This document shows, in pieces, positions 22,855 through 35,390 of a stretch of 64,000 bases of DNA. Location of the stretch: the NCBI GenBank assembly GCA_949752795.1, contig OX457061.1, positions 46,842,338-46,906,337 of the forward strand, given 5' to 3'. Under the pieces are notes generated by a model. That model was given only the letters and a program-made list of their open reading frames with translations. It did no database searches and was not told where the DNA came from. The stretch's first letter is position 1; every line of letters starts with the position of its first letter. Origin of the DNA: Hyperoodon ampullatus (lineage: Eukaryota > Chordata > Mammalia > Artiodactyla > Ziphiidae). The position numbers and the translations under genes were made by a program.

Positions 22855-23610
22855 GCTACAGTTGAGACCCTTGAGCTTTGCACACAGGTCCTTCCTGATC
22901 TGGCTTCTGCCTCCCTCTCCATCCCCACCATTCATGCACCCTCCATCCTGCATTTCAGACCGCAAGAAGTACCCTGACCTGGTGGGCCTTTCCTTGCACA
23001 TTTGGGGTTCCCTTTGCCTGGGAACGCCCTTTCCTAGTCAAACTTGTCATCCCCTCTTCTCCAAAGCCTCTCAGAATGTGTTGGTACTCCCTCATGTCTC
23101 CTACTTTGCTTGCTTACCTCTCTACAACCCTCAGCTCATTTCTTCCCAGCTCCACGCCCAGACTGAGAGCAGGAGCCAGGTTTCCTGTGTCTTTATAGTC
23201 TGGGGTGGCCCGCCCTGGGAGTTCAGCTCATGTTGGTTGTTGGGTTACATCGATGTGCTGAGAGGACCCTGGCCTTGTCTCAGTTCCAGGCTCTGTTCTG
23301 CTTCCAGGTCTCCCACATGGTGTTCCTTCTTCCTAGAATGTGCTCCCTGTTCCCTCATCTCCTACCTCAGCCCAACTAAATCCTACTCTTCTTCATGTCT
23401 CTTGTTAAATGCCGCTTATCCAGGGCTGCTTTCCTTGACCCCTCAAGTGGCTCACCAATTATATTATTTGCCCTCACAGTGCCCTGCACTTCTCTTTCTT
23501 AACACTACACAGATGATCACCAGGTTCCTTTGCAAGGACCAAGCCAGAGTCCTCCTTTTTATTGGATCCTGTAAGCCAGAGGTTCTTCCATCACCCCTAA
23601 ATGACTAATA
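22855..23610 (+). repeat. L2 LINE fragments
   Basis: 'ccttcctgatctggcttctg', 'ctttgcctgggaacgccctt', 'catgtctcttgttaaatgcc' and 'cagtgccctgcacttctctt' are L2 3' blocks, apparently two overlapping segments. The 248-codon open frame at 22862-23608 is Pro/Ser/Leu-rich translation of this non-coding L2 3' region, not a gene. Confidence 0.65.
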
Positions 23611-23683
23611 ATGACTTCTTAGAGAATGAGGTTCTCAAGCTCAATTTATCTTGATTTGGAAAAGCAAGGAAATATGACTGTCT

Positions 23684-23924
23684 TTTTTTAAAATATTTAT
23701 TTATTTATTTTATTTATTTTGGCTGCCCCAGGTCTTAGTTGCAGCACGTGGGATCTTCGTTGCGTCATGTGGGATTTTTAGCTGGGGCATGCGGGATCTT
23801 TCACTTGCAACATGCAGGCTCTTAGTTGCGGCATGCGAGCTCTAGTTCCCCAGCCAGGGATTGAACCTGGGCCCCCTGCATCGGGAGCGCAGGGTCTTAC
23901 CCACTGGACCACCAGGGAAGTCCC
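23684..23924 (-). repeat. CHR-type SINE variant
   Basis: Antisense head 'ggaccaccagggaagtccc', tRNA-like segment 'cagggattgaacctgggccc', a body with repeated 'gcatgcgggatctt' blocks and an AT-rich tail. Flanking imperfect duplication 'gaaatatgac' / 'gaaacatgac' (about 23669-23678 and 23926-23935). Confidence 0.85.
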
Positions 23925-23940
23925 AGAAACATGACCTTCT

Positions 23941-26337
23941 TGCTGGTACATTTCTTGGTCTGAAACTAGTGTATAATAGAGGACCTATATAGAAGTTTAA
24001 TCAATAAAAAGTCAGTCACAGGGTCAAGTAGACTTTTTTATATGACCCAGAAAAGAATACAGGCACTCAGATAACCAACATGTGCATGTGATCCTGCAGA
24101 AATATCAGTGCTAATGAAAACATTAGCATATAGAAGGGAAATGGACTGCATAAAACTGGATAAATAGAGGGGTAAGCACTTTATTGTGGAAAAAATGATT
24201 AAAATTATATTTGTAGATGTATAAGTTTTTATTTTATTAAGTGAAGAAAGAAATTCTGCCACTCTATCCTCAAGACTTCTCCACCTGGGAGGGGGGGACG
24301 GGAAAGGGGGACTCTGATTTACCTGCCTAAAGGGTCAGCCATCTCCATTCCTCAAACTTGGAGGCTGCTTGTTTTGTGTGCCTCATGTGTGATCCTTGGA
24401 ACTAGTCTAGGAGTTTGAACTTTCTTTGAATTTTTGTCTCTATTATTCTTTTTCAAAAATACTTTAAATTGGTTTGCCATTCAGTGTTCAGTTCCATATA
24501 TGCCAATTGTTCTGCAATTCCAGAAGAGAGTTCACATCCTAAGTGATAGAAAAAAAATGTGTTAATTCTAAAAACTCTTTAGCAGCCTACAGTCAGTTGC
24601 TATTAATAGTTCTTTCTTATTATATTAAAAAAAAGAATGCCTCTTTAAAACAAAGCAGCATGCCTCACTAATAATATCCCTGGGTTTTATCTTCCTGCAT
24701 ACTTCATGTCAAAAAGCCCAGGCAAGCTTTTTCTGATTTTTTAATCTCAATGTAATTCATGCTTTTTTCTTATTTTCATTGCTGTTATTAAAATAAAATT
24801 TTAATGTATATACAAAGTGAGGAATACTGACTATGCATAAAGTTAGATATAAGTTCTTGCTTATTAATCTAAAATAGAAATTGCTTTCATTATGCATATA
24901 TCAATTAGCCATCCCAAAATATTTACACATGGGATACATGCAAATAATCACTAATAATGCATATATATGCTTTAGAAGATGACTTTCCTGAATAATCTGG
25001 AAGTGCTTCAATTTATAGATTAGGAAGCTAACATACTTTGGAGCTGAGTTAAACAAAATAATTTAAAAAATCAATTATTCCCCATACATAGAAATAAAAC
25101 ATGACTTACAAATGTATAGTCAACTTACATGTGAATATTTGTAAACCGTGAGTGATTTTAGAAAGAATAGATTCTATTTATGGATTAATTAACACCACTC
25201 TAATGGATGATATTTATATATATATATTTTTTTGATATTTATATTTTTAAATGGAATTTTGCAATAAAGAAAAATTATGAGAAATAAGATTGTGGAGAAT
25301 AACAGAAGAATCCCAGAAAGAATTCCCTATGAATTCCTATTTACATGGTATATGTATACTAATTAACTTAAAAAAAAAAAACTAAACTAACTACTTTGTC
25401 TAAAGAGTTATTTTCATGATTAACTGTTGCTAACATGATTTTTTTAAGTCATCTGTAGGTCATTTGACTTAATACATATTATTAATTTCCTAAAGGAAAC
25501 AAGGAAAAGGAGAAGCAATTCTCAATATGTTGTTAAGCGCAAAAGAACAAGAAGCAAAGAAATCAGGAAAAGTGAGAATATTATTTCTACAAGTACAATA
25601 AATGAGGAAAAAGACTGATGGAAGCAATTTTCACATATTGAGATATGGGGAAGTCATTTTGGCTTATACATGATTTGGCTTAAACTTTATGCTAACTAGA
25701 ACAGCCAGTTTTGTAGTCTATTAAACATGCATTCTGCATCTGCCTTAACCAAGAAAGAAAAGAATGCTTTTAAAAATAAAAATGAAGTAACTGTGGTCCA
25801 GGTATCCAATGTGGAGCCAGATGGCCATTGTGCATGTGATTTCAGGCACATTCCTGCATCACCGAGAACTTCTAGTTCCCTCATATCTCCCTCGTTCTTG
25901 ATGTCCAGTGGGAGGTGGAGATGATAACTGGCAAGCTTGGGACATGGGTCATCTTTGAATAAGGGTCTCTGAGTCAATAAATGCTTCCTTTAGCTTGTTT
26001 GGTAAGGTCAGTTGATGTCCTTCCTATACCAGTTGACATCACAAAAGGTTGACAGCCTCCAGTTATGGCTGTGGGAAACTTTTTGTCAGTCTCTACCCCT
26101 CCGGGGCAACGCTGCATCCCTCAGGGAGGGTCAGCACTTTGATAGCCATCCTGTGTGGTTTTAATATTTTATAATATAATTTTATATATTATTATTACCA
26201 GCAGAATGGCCCGGGGAGCTCAGATTCCGACATAAATGTGGTTACCTCCTGTTCTTGCTCAGCCCAGGCTCTGGGAAAGGTGGTGGGACGTGGTGGGGAG
26301 GTAGGAGGAAGGGAACGTGACAAGCCACCCTATCTAG
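23941..26337. other. Unannotated AT-rich sequence
   Basis: 2.4 kb with no confidently recognised repeat, the longest such stretch in the window together with 18.2-20.4 kb and 53.1-55.8 kb. A poly-A run lies at about 25371-25381. No open frame above 93 codons. Confidence 0.45.
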
Positions 26338-26402
26338 GGAAATGGAGAGGCGAAAATGGGTTCCCATACCTTCATTATTCTCTCTCTCGCCTCTCCATTT
26401 CC
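26338..26402. other. Perfect 16-bp inverted repeat with 33-nt loop
   Basis: Left arm GGAAATGGAGAGGCGA (26338-26353) and right arm TCGCCTCTCCATTTCC (26387-26402) are exact reverse complements. The surrounding sequence is not a recognised transposon. Confidence 0.85.
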
Positions 26403-26512
26403 TACCCAATCTCCCCTAAGTAAGGGAGCCAATGAATCTGAGGATTTTTTGAAGCACTGCCACTGTTTTAGAAGCTGCCGGCCGGTAATATTTAAGCTGG
26501 AGTCGGTTTCTG

Positions 26513-26526
26513 CCACCAGGTGGCGC
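26513..26526 (+). promoter_or_regulatory. CTCF-type motif
   Basis: CCACCAGGTGGCGC satisfies the CTCF core consensus CCASYAGRKGGCR in all positions. It lies in non-repetitive sequence about 110 bp downstream of the perfect hairpin at 26338-26402. Occupancy is unknown. Confidence 0.6.
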
Positions 26527-26659
26527 CAAACTGAGGTTAGGACTAGGTTGGATTTGGGTCTCGAAACGACCTCAGCTCCAGATGGCATCACTTTATTAAC
26601 CTCACAGTAAAGGAAACTCACATCTTGGGCTGCTGAATTTTTTAGACTCTACTTATCAT

Positions 26660-27002
26660 ACTAAGGTGGAATTTTACTGAATGTGTTTGTATGTATATTA
26701 TTTATCATTTTTTAGAAACAGAAATGTGATAATGTTGTGTATATTGCTTTGCATCTTATTTTTCTCCCCACAAATATGTCTTGGATAGCTTTCCATAATG
26801 TAAATCAATTGTTTTTAATGGTTGAATTGTATCACATTACGTAAATGTAGCATCATTTACTTGACTCATCTAACAATAACAAAATTTTTTTCTACCTTTG
26901 TGACTTTTTGCTGTTATTACAAATAATGTAATGAGAACTCTTGAATATGTCTTTGTGACATTTGAAAGTATAGCTGTAGGACAAATTCTTAGAAGTGGGT
27001 TA
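26660..27002 (-). repeat. Ancient L1 ORF2 3' remnant
   Basis: 'tggatagctttccataatgt', 'gctgttattacaaataatgt' and 'acaaattcttagaagtgggt' fit the antisense end of ancient L1 ORF2/3' UTR. Very diverged. Confidence 0.6.
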
Positions 27003-27559
27003 GAGATACTCAATGGAGAGAACAGGACTCACTAACATAGAGATGAGATTTGAAGCCATAGGAGTTGACAAGGGAGTGAGGCGTCTCCAGTCAGAGCCTC
27101 CAGGAGCATCATGTGTAAAGCACAGGAAAGGAAGACACAAAGGTAAGGGACAGGGAACTGGTTTCCTAAGAGAAACAAAATCAAGGAGCTAGAGGTAGGA
27201 TGGTGAAGACATTGCTTAATGATATAGATTCAAAATTTAGGTTAAAAAAAGGTCTTCATATTATGTTGTTAATTCCAGGGCTGTCTAAGGGGTGCAAAAT
27301 TTTTCTGTTTACAAATTCTAACTGTAGAGGGCATGTATACATACGTAGTTATAGCTCTGGATGCCAAGAGATATTTATAAATTGAGAGGCAGATGGCTGG
27401 GATATCAGATGCTGAACGATTGAATCCTAGTCTCTACCAAATACTGGTCCCTGCATGGTCCCAGGAGGAAATAACAGATACTGTGAGGTGAGTTCCAAGC
27501 CCCAGAGAAGAACTCCAGTTAGGCTGAACCATATGGAGGACTCCTTTTAAATACTGTAT
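27003..27559. other. Unannotated sequence
   Basis: No repeat or gene recognised. Confidence 0.4.
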
Positions 27560-28030
27560 CTTAACTTTTTTCAAATTTAAATACTTTCTCTTTATTCTTT
27601 TATAAACGTAATATATGATTGGGGGAAGGGGAAAATGTTAAGCAGAAAGTGAAAGTTCCCCCCCTAACTCTAGGCCTCAGGGATAGACATATAACCAACT
27701 TGGTTTATATCTACCAGGCATCTCTTTTAATAACTGGTGTAATGCCATTGGAGGGGTGCGTGTGTTTTATTTAACCAGTCCTATGCTGATGAGCATTTAG
27801 ACTGCTATCAATTTTTCTCTGTTACATATAACTCTACAGAAAATATCTTTGTTCATAGATCATCGTGCCCTTAATGGGTTATTTCCTTAGAAGGAATGCC
27901 TAGAAGTGAAATTTTTAGACCATGAGTCTGCAAATTTTATATTTGGATGCATATTGCCAAATTACCTTTCAAAAAGGTCACACAGACTCTACACTCAACA
28001 GTAGTATAGCAATGTTGGTTTCCCTATGCT
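27560..28030 (-). repeat. Ancient L1 3' remnant
   Basis: 'gagcatttagactgctatca', 'agaaggaatgcctagaagtg', 'gcatattgccaaattacctt' and 'cagactctacactcaacagt' are antisense ancient L1. The 5' half (27560-27800) is less certain. Confidence 0.65.
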
Positions 28031-28124
28031 CTACTTGCAAGATTGAAGATTCATTTTTATGTATAGATTAGATATTTTCTTTTTATGTGGAATGTCCGTT
28101 CACACGTTGCTGAGCCATTGTTCC

Positions 28125-28645
28125 AGTTATCTATTGTTGTTTAACAGACTACCCCAAATAAAACAACCACTGTTTTATTATATGTCATGATTTATTGGGT
28201 TAGGAATATGGACAGGACTCAGTCAGGTGACTCTTCTCTCTACATGATGTTGAGTGGGGTCACTTGATGGTATGGAGCCATGCCTGGGATGGCCTGGAGG
28301 GTCCAAGATGGCTTCATTCATTGTTGGTGTCTTAGTGGGGATAGCTAGAAGGGTGTACCCAGCCAGACCCTGGTTCCTCTCCATATAGTTCTCAGAGCCT
28401 TTCTATGTGGACTCCCCAGTAGGAAAGTCCATCTTCTTACAGGTGGTTCAGGTATCCAAGAAACCAAAATGAAAGCTGCCAGTCCTCACAAAGCCTAGAC
28501 CCATAACTGTCATAGTGTCACATCCACCATTCTAAACTGGTCAGTGTGGCCAGGTTGTCCCAGATTCAAGGGGAGGCCCAATAGACCCTACCTCTTGTTG
28601 GGAGGAGTGTCAAAGAATTTGTGGCCATCTTTAGTCTGTCTCAAA
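28125..28645 (-). repeat. MLT1-like (MaLR) LTR, ancient
   Basis: Starts 'gttccagttatctattgttg' and 'aacagactaccccaaataaa', and ends with 'caaggggaggcccaatagac' and 'gggaggagtgtcaaagaatt'. This is the antisense layout of an MLT1-type LTR from memory of the consensus. The subfamily is uncertain. Confidence 0.6.
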
Positions 28646-29015
28646 TGCTAATATTAGTATATTCCCATTTCTTGGGGAAATTTTACTTGGACATGGTGAA
28701 AAGTCCCTAAAAATGTTCTTTAATTTCATTTGTAAGTATTTTACCCAAGGTTTTTGCATCCATATTGATATATAAGATTGGTTGTTGTTTAGAGCTGTTG
28801 TTTTAAGTTTTGGTATCAAGGTAATTTGGTACCAAGGTAATTTTTTAAAATAATTAATTAGGTAGTTTTCCATATTTTTATCTTTGAAGGAGTTTACAAA
28901 GGATGAGAATCATGTGATTTCTGAACATTTGAAAGGCTTACTCACGAAGCTCTCTGGGCCAGGAGGTTTCATTGGAAAGAATTCTCTGATCATTTTTTAA
29001 TTTTGTTATTGGCAT
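28646..29015 (-). repeat. Ancient L1 ORF2 (RT region) remnant
   Basis: 'ggtttttgcatccatattga', 'agttttggtatcaaggtaat' and 'ctctgggccaggaggtttca' line up with the RT-region antisense order seen intact at 42730-42900 and 58360-58590. Confidence 0.65.
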
Positions 29016-30109
29016 GCAGATTGGATAACTGAGCTAGTTATGGTCATTTAATGTTTTTTTCATACTTAAGTCTAAAGTGCATTGTGGCTTTGTATGTGAA
29101 CTTGGAAAATACTTTGTAATATTAAGGAAGGGAACAAAGTGCTCAAGAAATGTGAGAAGGTAGTACCTTCTGGTATATTGCAGGTACAAGAAGCTAATTT
29201 TAGCCCTCATTTTTTTTCATAAAATTCAAGGGGATACAGACTCCTTGAAATTAAAAAAAACATGAAAGGAGAATTTATAAGATACTGAGATGATACCTGA
29301 GCTTGAGAGGCAGGCAGAACAAGAAGCCAAGTTAAGGCTCTTAGGAGCATCCTTACTCCTGGCAACAGGGGGGACAAAAACATATTAGTTGCTGAATATG
29401 TGAAGGATGAATCAACGAATAAATGATTAGGAATATCAGCGTGGTTTGGTCTCATGGAAACTGTAGGATCATGAGTGGCCATCAGAGGCCTTGGGAATAT
29501 ACTCTGCCTGCTGCTTTTGTTGCATGCTTGGCTCACTCTCCCCCACATCCCCTGGAGCTGTCACATGTTTATTCTCCAGGCAGAAGTCCAGCATGACTGA
29601 CTCTTGGTTTTTCTCCTCCCATTGCCTGCTGCCGCTCTCCTGGTTCACCTCCTCCCATCCCTGAGTGTGGCACAGGCTATGGCTGTTTTTAACCACTTAA
29701 TATCCCCAGCCATGAATCAGATGTGTCCTCGAATTCTAGATTTTCTCAGCCTACACAACAAGTGAAAAACACGCTTAGACGCACGGAAGGCTGCATCTAG
29801 CTGGAGGAAAACTGCTGAGCTGATGGTAGGAGCAAGATTTATTTAAGAGTATATTTCAAGAGGCCTGAGTGTGGTTATCAGAAAACAAAAGACCTCATCT
29901 GAGGTAAAGTTATCAAATTAGAAGGCAGCTGTGCTATGAGGATGGACACGTGAGAAGTAAAAAATCACGAACCTAAGATCTGAGCCCTTTGCAAGCTGAG
30001 AACAAGTATTTTCTTCTCTGGTACCTCCAGTACCTACACTGTCCCTGGTCCAGCCTGGCCTTGCTCATTTAGCCTATTGTGCCTGCCAGTTAAGGATATA
30101 TATGCTGCT
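29016..30109. other. Unannotated sequence
   Basis: About 1.1 kb. The 113- and 75-codon minus-strand open frames at 29207-29696 overlap each other in different frames and show no domain. Confidence 0.4.
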
Positions 30110-30850
30110 TCCACTGGCGTTTTAAAATTGTACAATTCAATAATTCTTAGTAAATTTACAGAGTGTATAACCATTACCACAATCAAAATTTTAGAACATT
30201 TCCATCACCACACACACACACACACACATACACACACACACACACCCTCATGCTTATTTGCAGTCAGAATTCTCCCACCCCACCCCACCCTACCCCTACT
30301 CCCATTCCTAGCCCCAGCCCTAGGCAACCACTAATCTACTTCCTGTCCTTATAGATTTGCCTATTCTGGGTATTTCATATAAATGAAATTATACAATATG
30401 TGGTGTTTTGTATCTGGCCTCTTTCATTTAACACAACGTTTTTGAGATTCATCCATGTTGGAACATATATCAGTACTGGGTTACTTTTTATTGCTGGAAT
30501 AGTACTGCACTGCATAGATGTACCACATTCTATTTATCCATTTGCCAGTTCATGGACATTTGGGTTGTTTCTACTTTTTGGATATTGCTATCCATGTTAA
30601 TGTTCCTATAAACATTCACATACAAATCTTTGTGGGACATGATGTTTCATTTCTCTTGGGCAGATAACTAGGATTGGAATTGTTGGGTCATACAATACCT
30701 CTATGTTTAACATTTTAAGAAACTGCCAGATGTTTTACACAGTGGCTACACCATTTTACATTCCCAACAGCAGAGTGCAAGAGTTATAGTTTCTCTACAT
30801 TCTCAGCAACACTTGTTAGTATCTATCTTTTCACTATTGGTTTTGTAAAT
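30110..30850 (-). repeat. Old L1 3' end (L1M type) with CA microsatellite
   Basis: 'acagagtgtataaccattac', 'taggcaaccactaatctact', 'catataaatgaaattataca', 'tggctacaccattttacatt'. A (CA)n run at about 30208-30245 and a CCCCA-rich stretch lie inside it. Confidence 0.85.
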
Positions 30851-31569
30851 ATTGTGTGGAACCCCATACCACCTTCCTAAATCCTTACGTGGAAGCTGCA
30901 GTCCTGAACCATATTTTATCCTTTGTAGGCACTTAGGACCTATGTATACCTTCCAGCTGTTGTATTCAACTCTAGAAACTTTAGTACATTTGTAAAAACA
31001 TCAAACTACTTAAAGCTCATTGTGTGTGTGAATCAGAGACTGTTAATTATACGCCAATATTCAGTCTTCCCTTTTTACATAGAAATAGAATTATTGGGTG
31101 GATACATCCAAAAAGTACATTTCCAATCCTCCTTTGCAGCTAGATGTAGCTACATAACTAAGTTCAGGTGAATGGGTTGTGAGCCAAAATGTTATGTGCT
31201 CTTAGAAAAAAGTAGTGAACCCACTTTTATCCTTTTCCACATCTTTCCTGGAAAGTGGAAATGATGGTAAAGGCTGGAGTTGCCCTCTTGGACCAAAGAT
31301 GGACACCATCTGCTGAAGTGGGCAGGGAATCAAAATAGAAGCCTTGGTCTCTGATGATTGCAGGGCCACCATACCAGCCCAGATTGCTTAGCTGAACTTT
31401 AACAAGAGAGGTAAATGTCTTGTTTAACCCAGGGCTATTTTGAGGCTCTCTCTTACAACAGCTAAAATGTGAAGTTACTAACATCTAGAAAGTCCGTATA
31501 GAAACATGGCTACAATATGAGAACCTCCATTGATGAATATGATCACACAAAGAAAGTCAAGGTAATGTA
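30851..31569. other. Mostly unannotated; possible old LTR piece at 31080-31290
   Basis: 'agctagatgtagctacataa' and 'ctaagttcaggtgaatgggt' resemble an ancient LTR-type repeat also hinted at near 54920-54990, but I could not name it. Confidence 0.35.
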
Positions 31570-31700
31570 TTAAAAAGAGCACTGGACTCAAAGTAAGGTT
31601 GCTAGAGGTTTATTAGTATTGACTTTACCTCTAGTCAGCTTTGTGACCCCAGGGAGGTCTCTGTATTTCTTTGAGTCTTCATCCATAAAACCAGGTGGTG
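31570..31700 (+). repeat. MIR fragment
   Basis: 'aagagcactggactcaaagt', 'gtcagctttgtgaccccagg' and 'tttgagtcttcatccataaa' follow the sense MIR order. Confidence 0.7.
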
Positions 31701-31740
31701 GTTTTATTCAGTTAAAAATAAATTTTTAAAACTTGAAAAT

Positions 31741-31948
31741 GGGGCTTCCCTGGTGGTGCAGTGGTTGGGAGTCTGCCTGCCGATGCAGGGGACACAGCTT
31801 CGTGCCCCGGTCCGGGAAGATCCCACATGCTGCGGAGCGGCTGGGCCTGTGAGCCATGGCCACTGAGCCTGTGCGTCCGAAGCCTGTGCTCCGCAGCGGG
31901 AGAGGCCACAGCAGTGAGAGGCCTGCGTACCGCAAAAAAACAAAACAA
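31741..31948 (+). repeat. CHR-2-like SINE, complete
   Basis: Head GGGCTTCCCTGGTGGTGCAG, 'gatcccacatgctgcggagc' body, CGTACCGC end and an A-rich tail. Duplication AAAACTTGAAA at 31728-31738 and 31949-31959. Confidence 0.93.
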
Positions 31949-32124
31949 AAAACTTGAAAGTAAAGAGCATATGGTTTCAGAAGTACTTCACTATATTTGT
32001 ATTCATTGCTAAAGCAACTCAATAGAAATTTAACATGTATAATCTTGAACCTTTGGTTCCAGACTTCTCTAATAAAATAGTATGATGACAATCATGTTCA
32101 ATGGCTGTGTCATTTACACAGGGC

Positions 32125-32254
32125 TAAGAATTCCCTGTAGATTAGCTTTTTTTAAATCTTCCCAATGGGTGCCATTATTATCCCCATTTCACAGATAAAG
32201 AACCTGATGAGGGTAAGTACCTAGCTCTGTCATGCAGTTAGTTAGTGGTGGAGA
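32125..32254 (-). repeat. MIR fragment
   Basis: 'gggctaagaattccctgtag', 'ttatccccatttcacagata' and 'catgcagttagttagtggtg' follow the antisense MIR core. A little more may continue after the adjacent SINE at 32509-32535. Confidence 0.65.
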
Positions 32255-32508
32255 GACCTCCCTGGTGGTCCAGTGGTTAAGAATCTGCCTTCCAATGGAG
32301 GGGACGTGGGTTTGATCCCTGGTCAGGGAACTAAGATCCCACATGCTGCGGGGAAACTAAGCCCACACATTCTAGAGTGCTCCCTTGCACCACAACTAGA
32401 GAGCCCATGTGCTGCAACTACTAAGCTCGTGTACCACAACTAGAGAGAAGCCCACATGCCACAAGGAAGACCCAATGCAGCCAAATAAATAAATAAAAGG
32501 AAAAAACC
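32255..32508 (+). repeat. CHR-1-like SINE
   Basis: Head 'gacctccctggtggtccagt', box B 'ggtttgatccctggtcaggg', body and a (AAAT)n tail. Duplication TAGTGGTGGAGA / TACTGGTGGAGA at 32243-32254 and 32509-32520. Confidence 0.92.
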
Positions 32509-32520
32509 TACTGGTGGAGA

Positions 32521-34479
32521 CAGGAGCCCAACCACTGCCACCCTGCCCCCATAACTATACATAACTAGTCATTGTGAAGCATATGAGGAAATCAATGGTA
32601 TTTATTGGCCATTGGCTCACATAGTCTCTTTAGTCACTGTGACTAGGAGGCATTCGTACACTTTAAAATGAATAGACAGCTCTTGCCATTGTGCTCACTC
32701 GGTTAAGGTGACATGTGGAGCAGTCATTGTGAATCATCTAAGGAACACAGGGAGACTTGAGCTAATGGTGAAGCACATCTGCCAAATGCTGAAAACAGGA
32801 TAAGCAGCTCTCAAGAACTGGTGACCTGCAACACTGGGCAGCATGGTCACTGGACTCCAAGGACCAAGCCTCCTGGGTCTGTCTGGCAGCTGTGATTCAG
32901 GGAGGTCAAGTCCCAATATGTGCTGTTTGCTGCCTGATGCACTTCGTAGAGGCACATCAGAGAAGCTAAGCCTGATGGATTCCGAACACTGGTTGGTTTT
33001 TTGAGTTTTTTTTTTTCTGGCAACAAAATTAAAGCTGCACCTAAGGATTTATCCACCCTTTTGCTTATCTCTATGTGAACTGTGCAGTGAAATCCCTGTA
33101 CAGAGCACTGACTATCTCCCAGGGTGTTGCTTAAAATGTGGCTGAGCACAAATGGAAAACATCAAGTCTTGTTGAAGTAAGCACACAGAATTAATCTCTT
33201 AAAGTGATGAAAGACTTAGTTTCACTCTGTAAGATAAAGAAATGAAAAGTATGGTAAAGTCAGAGGTGCTCAGCTCATCTGCTTTTAGAAGGAGACATCT
33301 TGGGAAAGGATACTGTGTACTTGGGACACATTTTAATGCCACTCTGATACCTTATGTGATTGTGAAAATGCTTTGAATTTCTTTTTTAAATGTATTTAAT
33401 ATATGAGGCTTTTAACCTGCCCCTATTCACCTTCAGTGCTTTTTAACATTGGGAAAGGTAAAAGCAATGTGTCCTGGCTTTTTTCTTAGCTTTTAAGTAT
33501 AATAAGTATATTATTTAAGTAAACATGATATTAGGAACCTTCGCACTATTTAAAGCCAATACAAAATAAGGCTCTCTGCTTTCCACCCATCCTTAATTTT
33601 ATTTTTACCTTGACTCTGTATTTCATGCTTTGTTTTTTTTCTAAGTTTGGTTCATGAACCATCCACTTGGAATCACCAGTAGTGCTTGATGCAAAGTTGT
33701 TCTGAAACTTTGGGGTAAAGGAAATAAGATCAGAGAACATTTCTCCCTCAGTACATAATGAAATGAACAAAAATATTGTTTTTCAAAAGGCCAAAAATTC
33801 ATCAGCAGCAATCAAAATTGAAAAAGGATAAAACTTCATGTAATAAAGTTTGAAGAGTAGCTCTTAACCTTGCTTACCATGCCCGCTCCTCAGAAAGAGA
33901 ACTGAGAGAGGTGAGTCAACAAAATTCTGATACTCTGAATTCACCTTGATTTGAAGAGAAGTGGCCAGAAGGGTGAGTTACTGTGGAAACTCTGAGCATA
34001 GGAGCCACTCTCTGCACCATCACAAATCCTGGCTGAGGAAAGAGGGGTTGACAGGGCCTGCCAGTTTTCCAAGGTCATTGCTGAGTTGGAGGAGCCAACC
34101 AGAGTCCATGGATTAGGAGATTCCTGGCCCTCACTGGGAAGACCGGCCCTGGTAAAGGACATTCGCTGGGGCTCAGAAGAGAGAATGCAGTCCAGGATCC
34201 CAGCAAGGGCTGCAAGCAGGTCCAGAGGAGCTCTTCTCCCCCTCTCAAGTCTCCTGCTGCAGGAAAGTAAATAGAAAATCACATCCAGCCCCCAAGTTGC
34301 TATCCACTGGGCTGATAGTTTCCGGGGAAGGTACAAAGAAGGTCAGGGAGAAGTACAGTAGGTCAGAGAGACTGGAGAGTATACAGAACTGCCCAACTGT
34401 AGCTTGAGCAAAATGAAAATAAATGGCATGTCCAAAAACAAAGTCATGTCAACCTTGTAAATGTGCCAGAGAGAGAGAC
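32521..34479. other. Unannotated sequence
   Basis: About 2 kb. The minus-strand open frames at 32734-33149 and 33941-34336 (up to 131 codons) have no recognisable domain. 33940-34380 is GC-richer and could be the 5' part of the L1/HAL1-like element that follows. Confidence 0.4.
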
Positions 34480-35390
34480 AGAACCAGACACAAAGGAAAC
34501 AGCCTGGAAGAAAACAACCCCCAAAAACCAGAATAAAACTCCCCCAGATTGTCTTGTGCTAAAGAAAAACTTTAAAATATGCTATCAATAAATAAGAACT
34601 CAAAGACAAAATGCTGAAACAACAGAAAGAGATGAAAGAGACTTGCAAGGCTGAGGAAACCGATCAGAATCAAAATAATACTATTACAGATCTAACAAAT
34701 AAATTAGAAATCAAAGAACAGTCTAGACACAACTGAAGAGTTACTGGCATTGAAGAATGACTTAAAATAATCACTATGAACACAGCAGAAAACTACAAAG
34801 AAATTAAAACAATTAGAGACAAAATAAGATGTTCAGGTCGAGATGATACAAAATATAGATAATTATTGTCCCTGAAATAGCATACTCAACAATAGAAGAT
34901 AAAAATTATTCAGAAATACAATGAAGGAAAATTTCCCTGAAATGAAAGAATGAAATCTCCTATTGAAATGGTGGTACACCATATACCCAGAGATTATTTG
35001 ATGTAAAACAATAGACATTGATTAAGATATTTAACTTTATGGATAAAGAAAGTTTTCCTGAGGCATTCAAGCAGAAAAGGCTATCTACCTACAATGGGGA
35101 AAGGTCAGGCTGTCCCCCTACTTTTCCACAAAAGACAGGTGAGCAGTACCTACAATTTCTGACAGAAAGAATGTAAGACCCAATGATATTATACCAAGCC
35201 AAGCTGTCTTTCGAGTTGCAAGGCAAAAGGCAGACATTTCTAAACACAAAAGAAAATAAAGGGGGGGGTGAAGAAAACAGAAGGAAGGAAAGAAGGAAAC
35301 AAGGAAAATAGAGCCCATTTTAAACACACGTGTGCACGCACACACACACACACACTTCTTTGACAATAAAATCAAGCCAATCAAGAGATA
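34480..35390 (+). repeat. Probable HAL1/ancient L1 ORF1 region
   Basis: A-rich sense strand with 'gaaaatttccctgaaatgaa', 'ctgaggcattcaagcagaaa' and 'agccaagctgtctttcgagt'. These resemble the ORF1 part of ancient L1 or HAL1. A short CA run lies at about 35335-35355. Frames are destroyed. Confidence 0.5.

Noticed and set aside
22862..23608. 248-codon plus-strand open frame
   Set aside because: Lies over L2 3' non-coding blocks. Its composition is low-complexity Pro/Ser/Leu, with no domain.
30208..30245. Regularly spaced short repeats considered as an array
   Set aside because: Simple (CA)n microsatellites here and at 17181, 35335 and 37937. There are no spacers, and this is a mammalian genome, so not a CRISPR array.
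33941..34336. 131-codon minus-strand open frame
   Set aside because: No domain seen, and it adjoins an A-rich L1/HAL1-like region, so more likely old repeat leader sequence.
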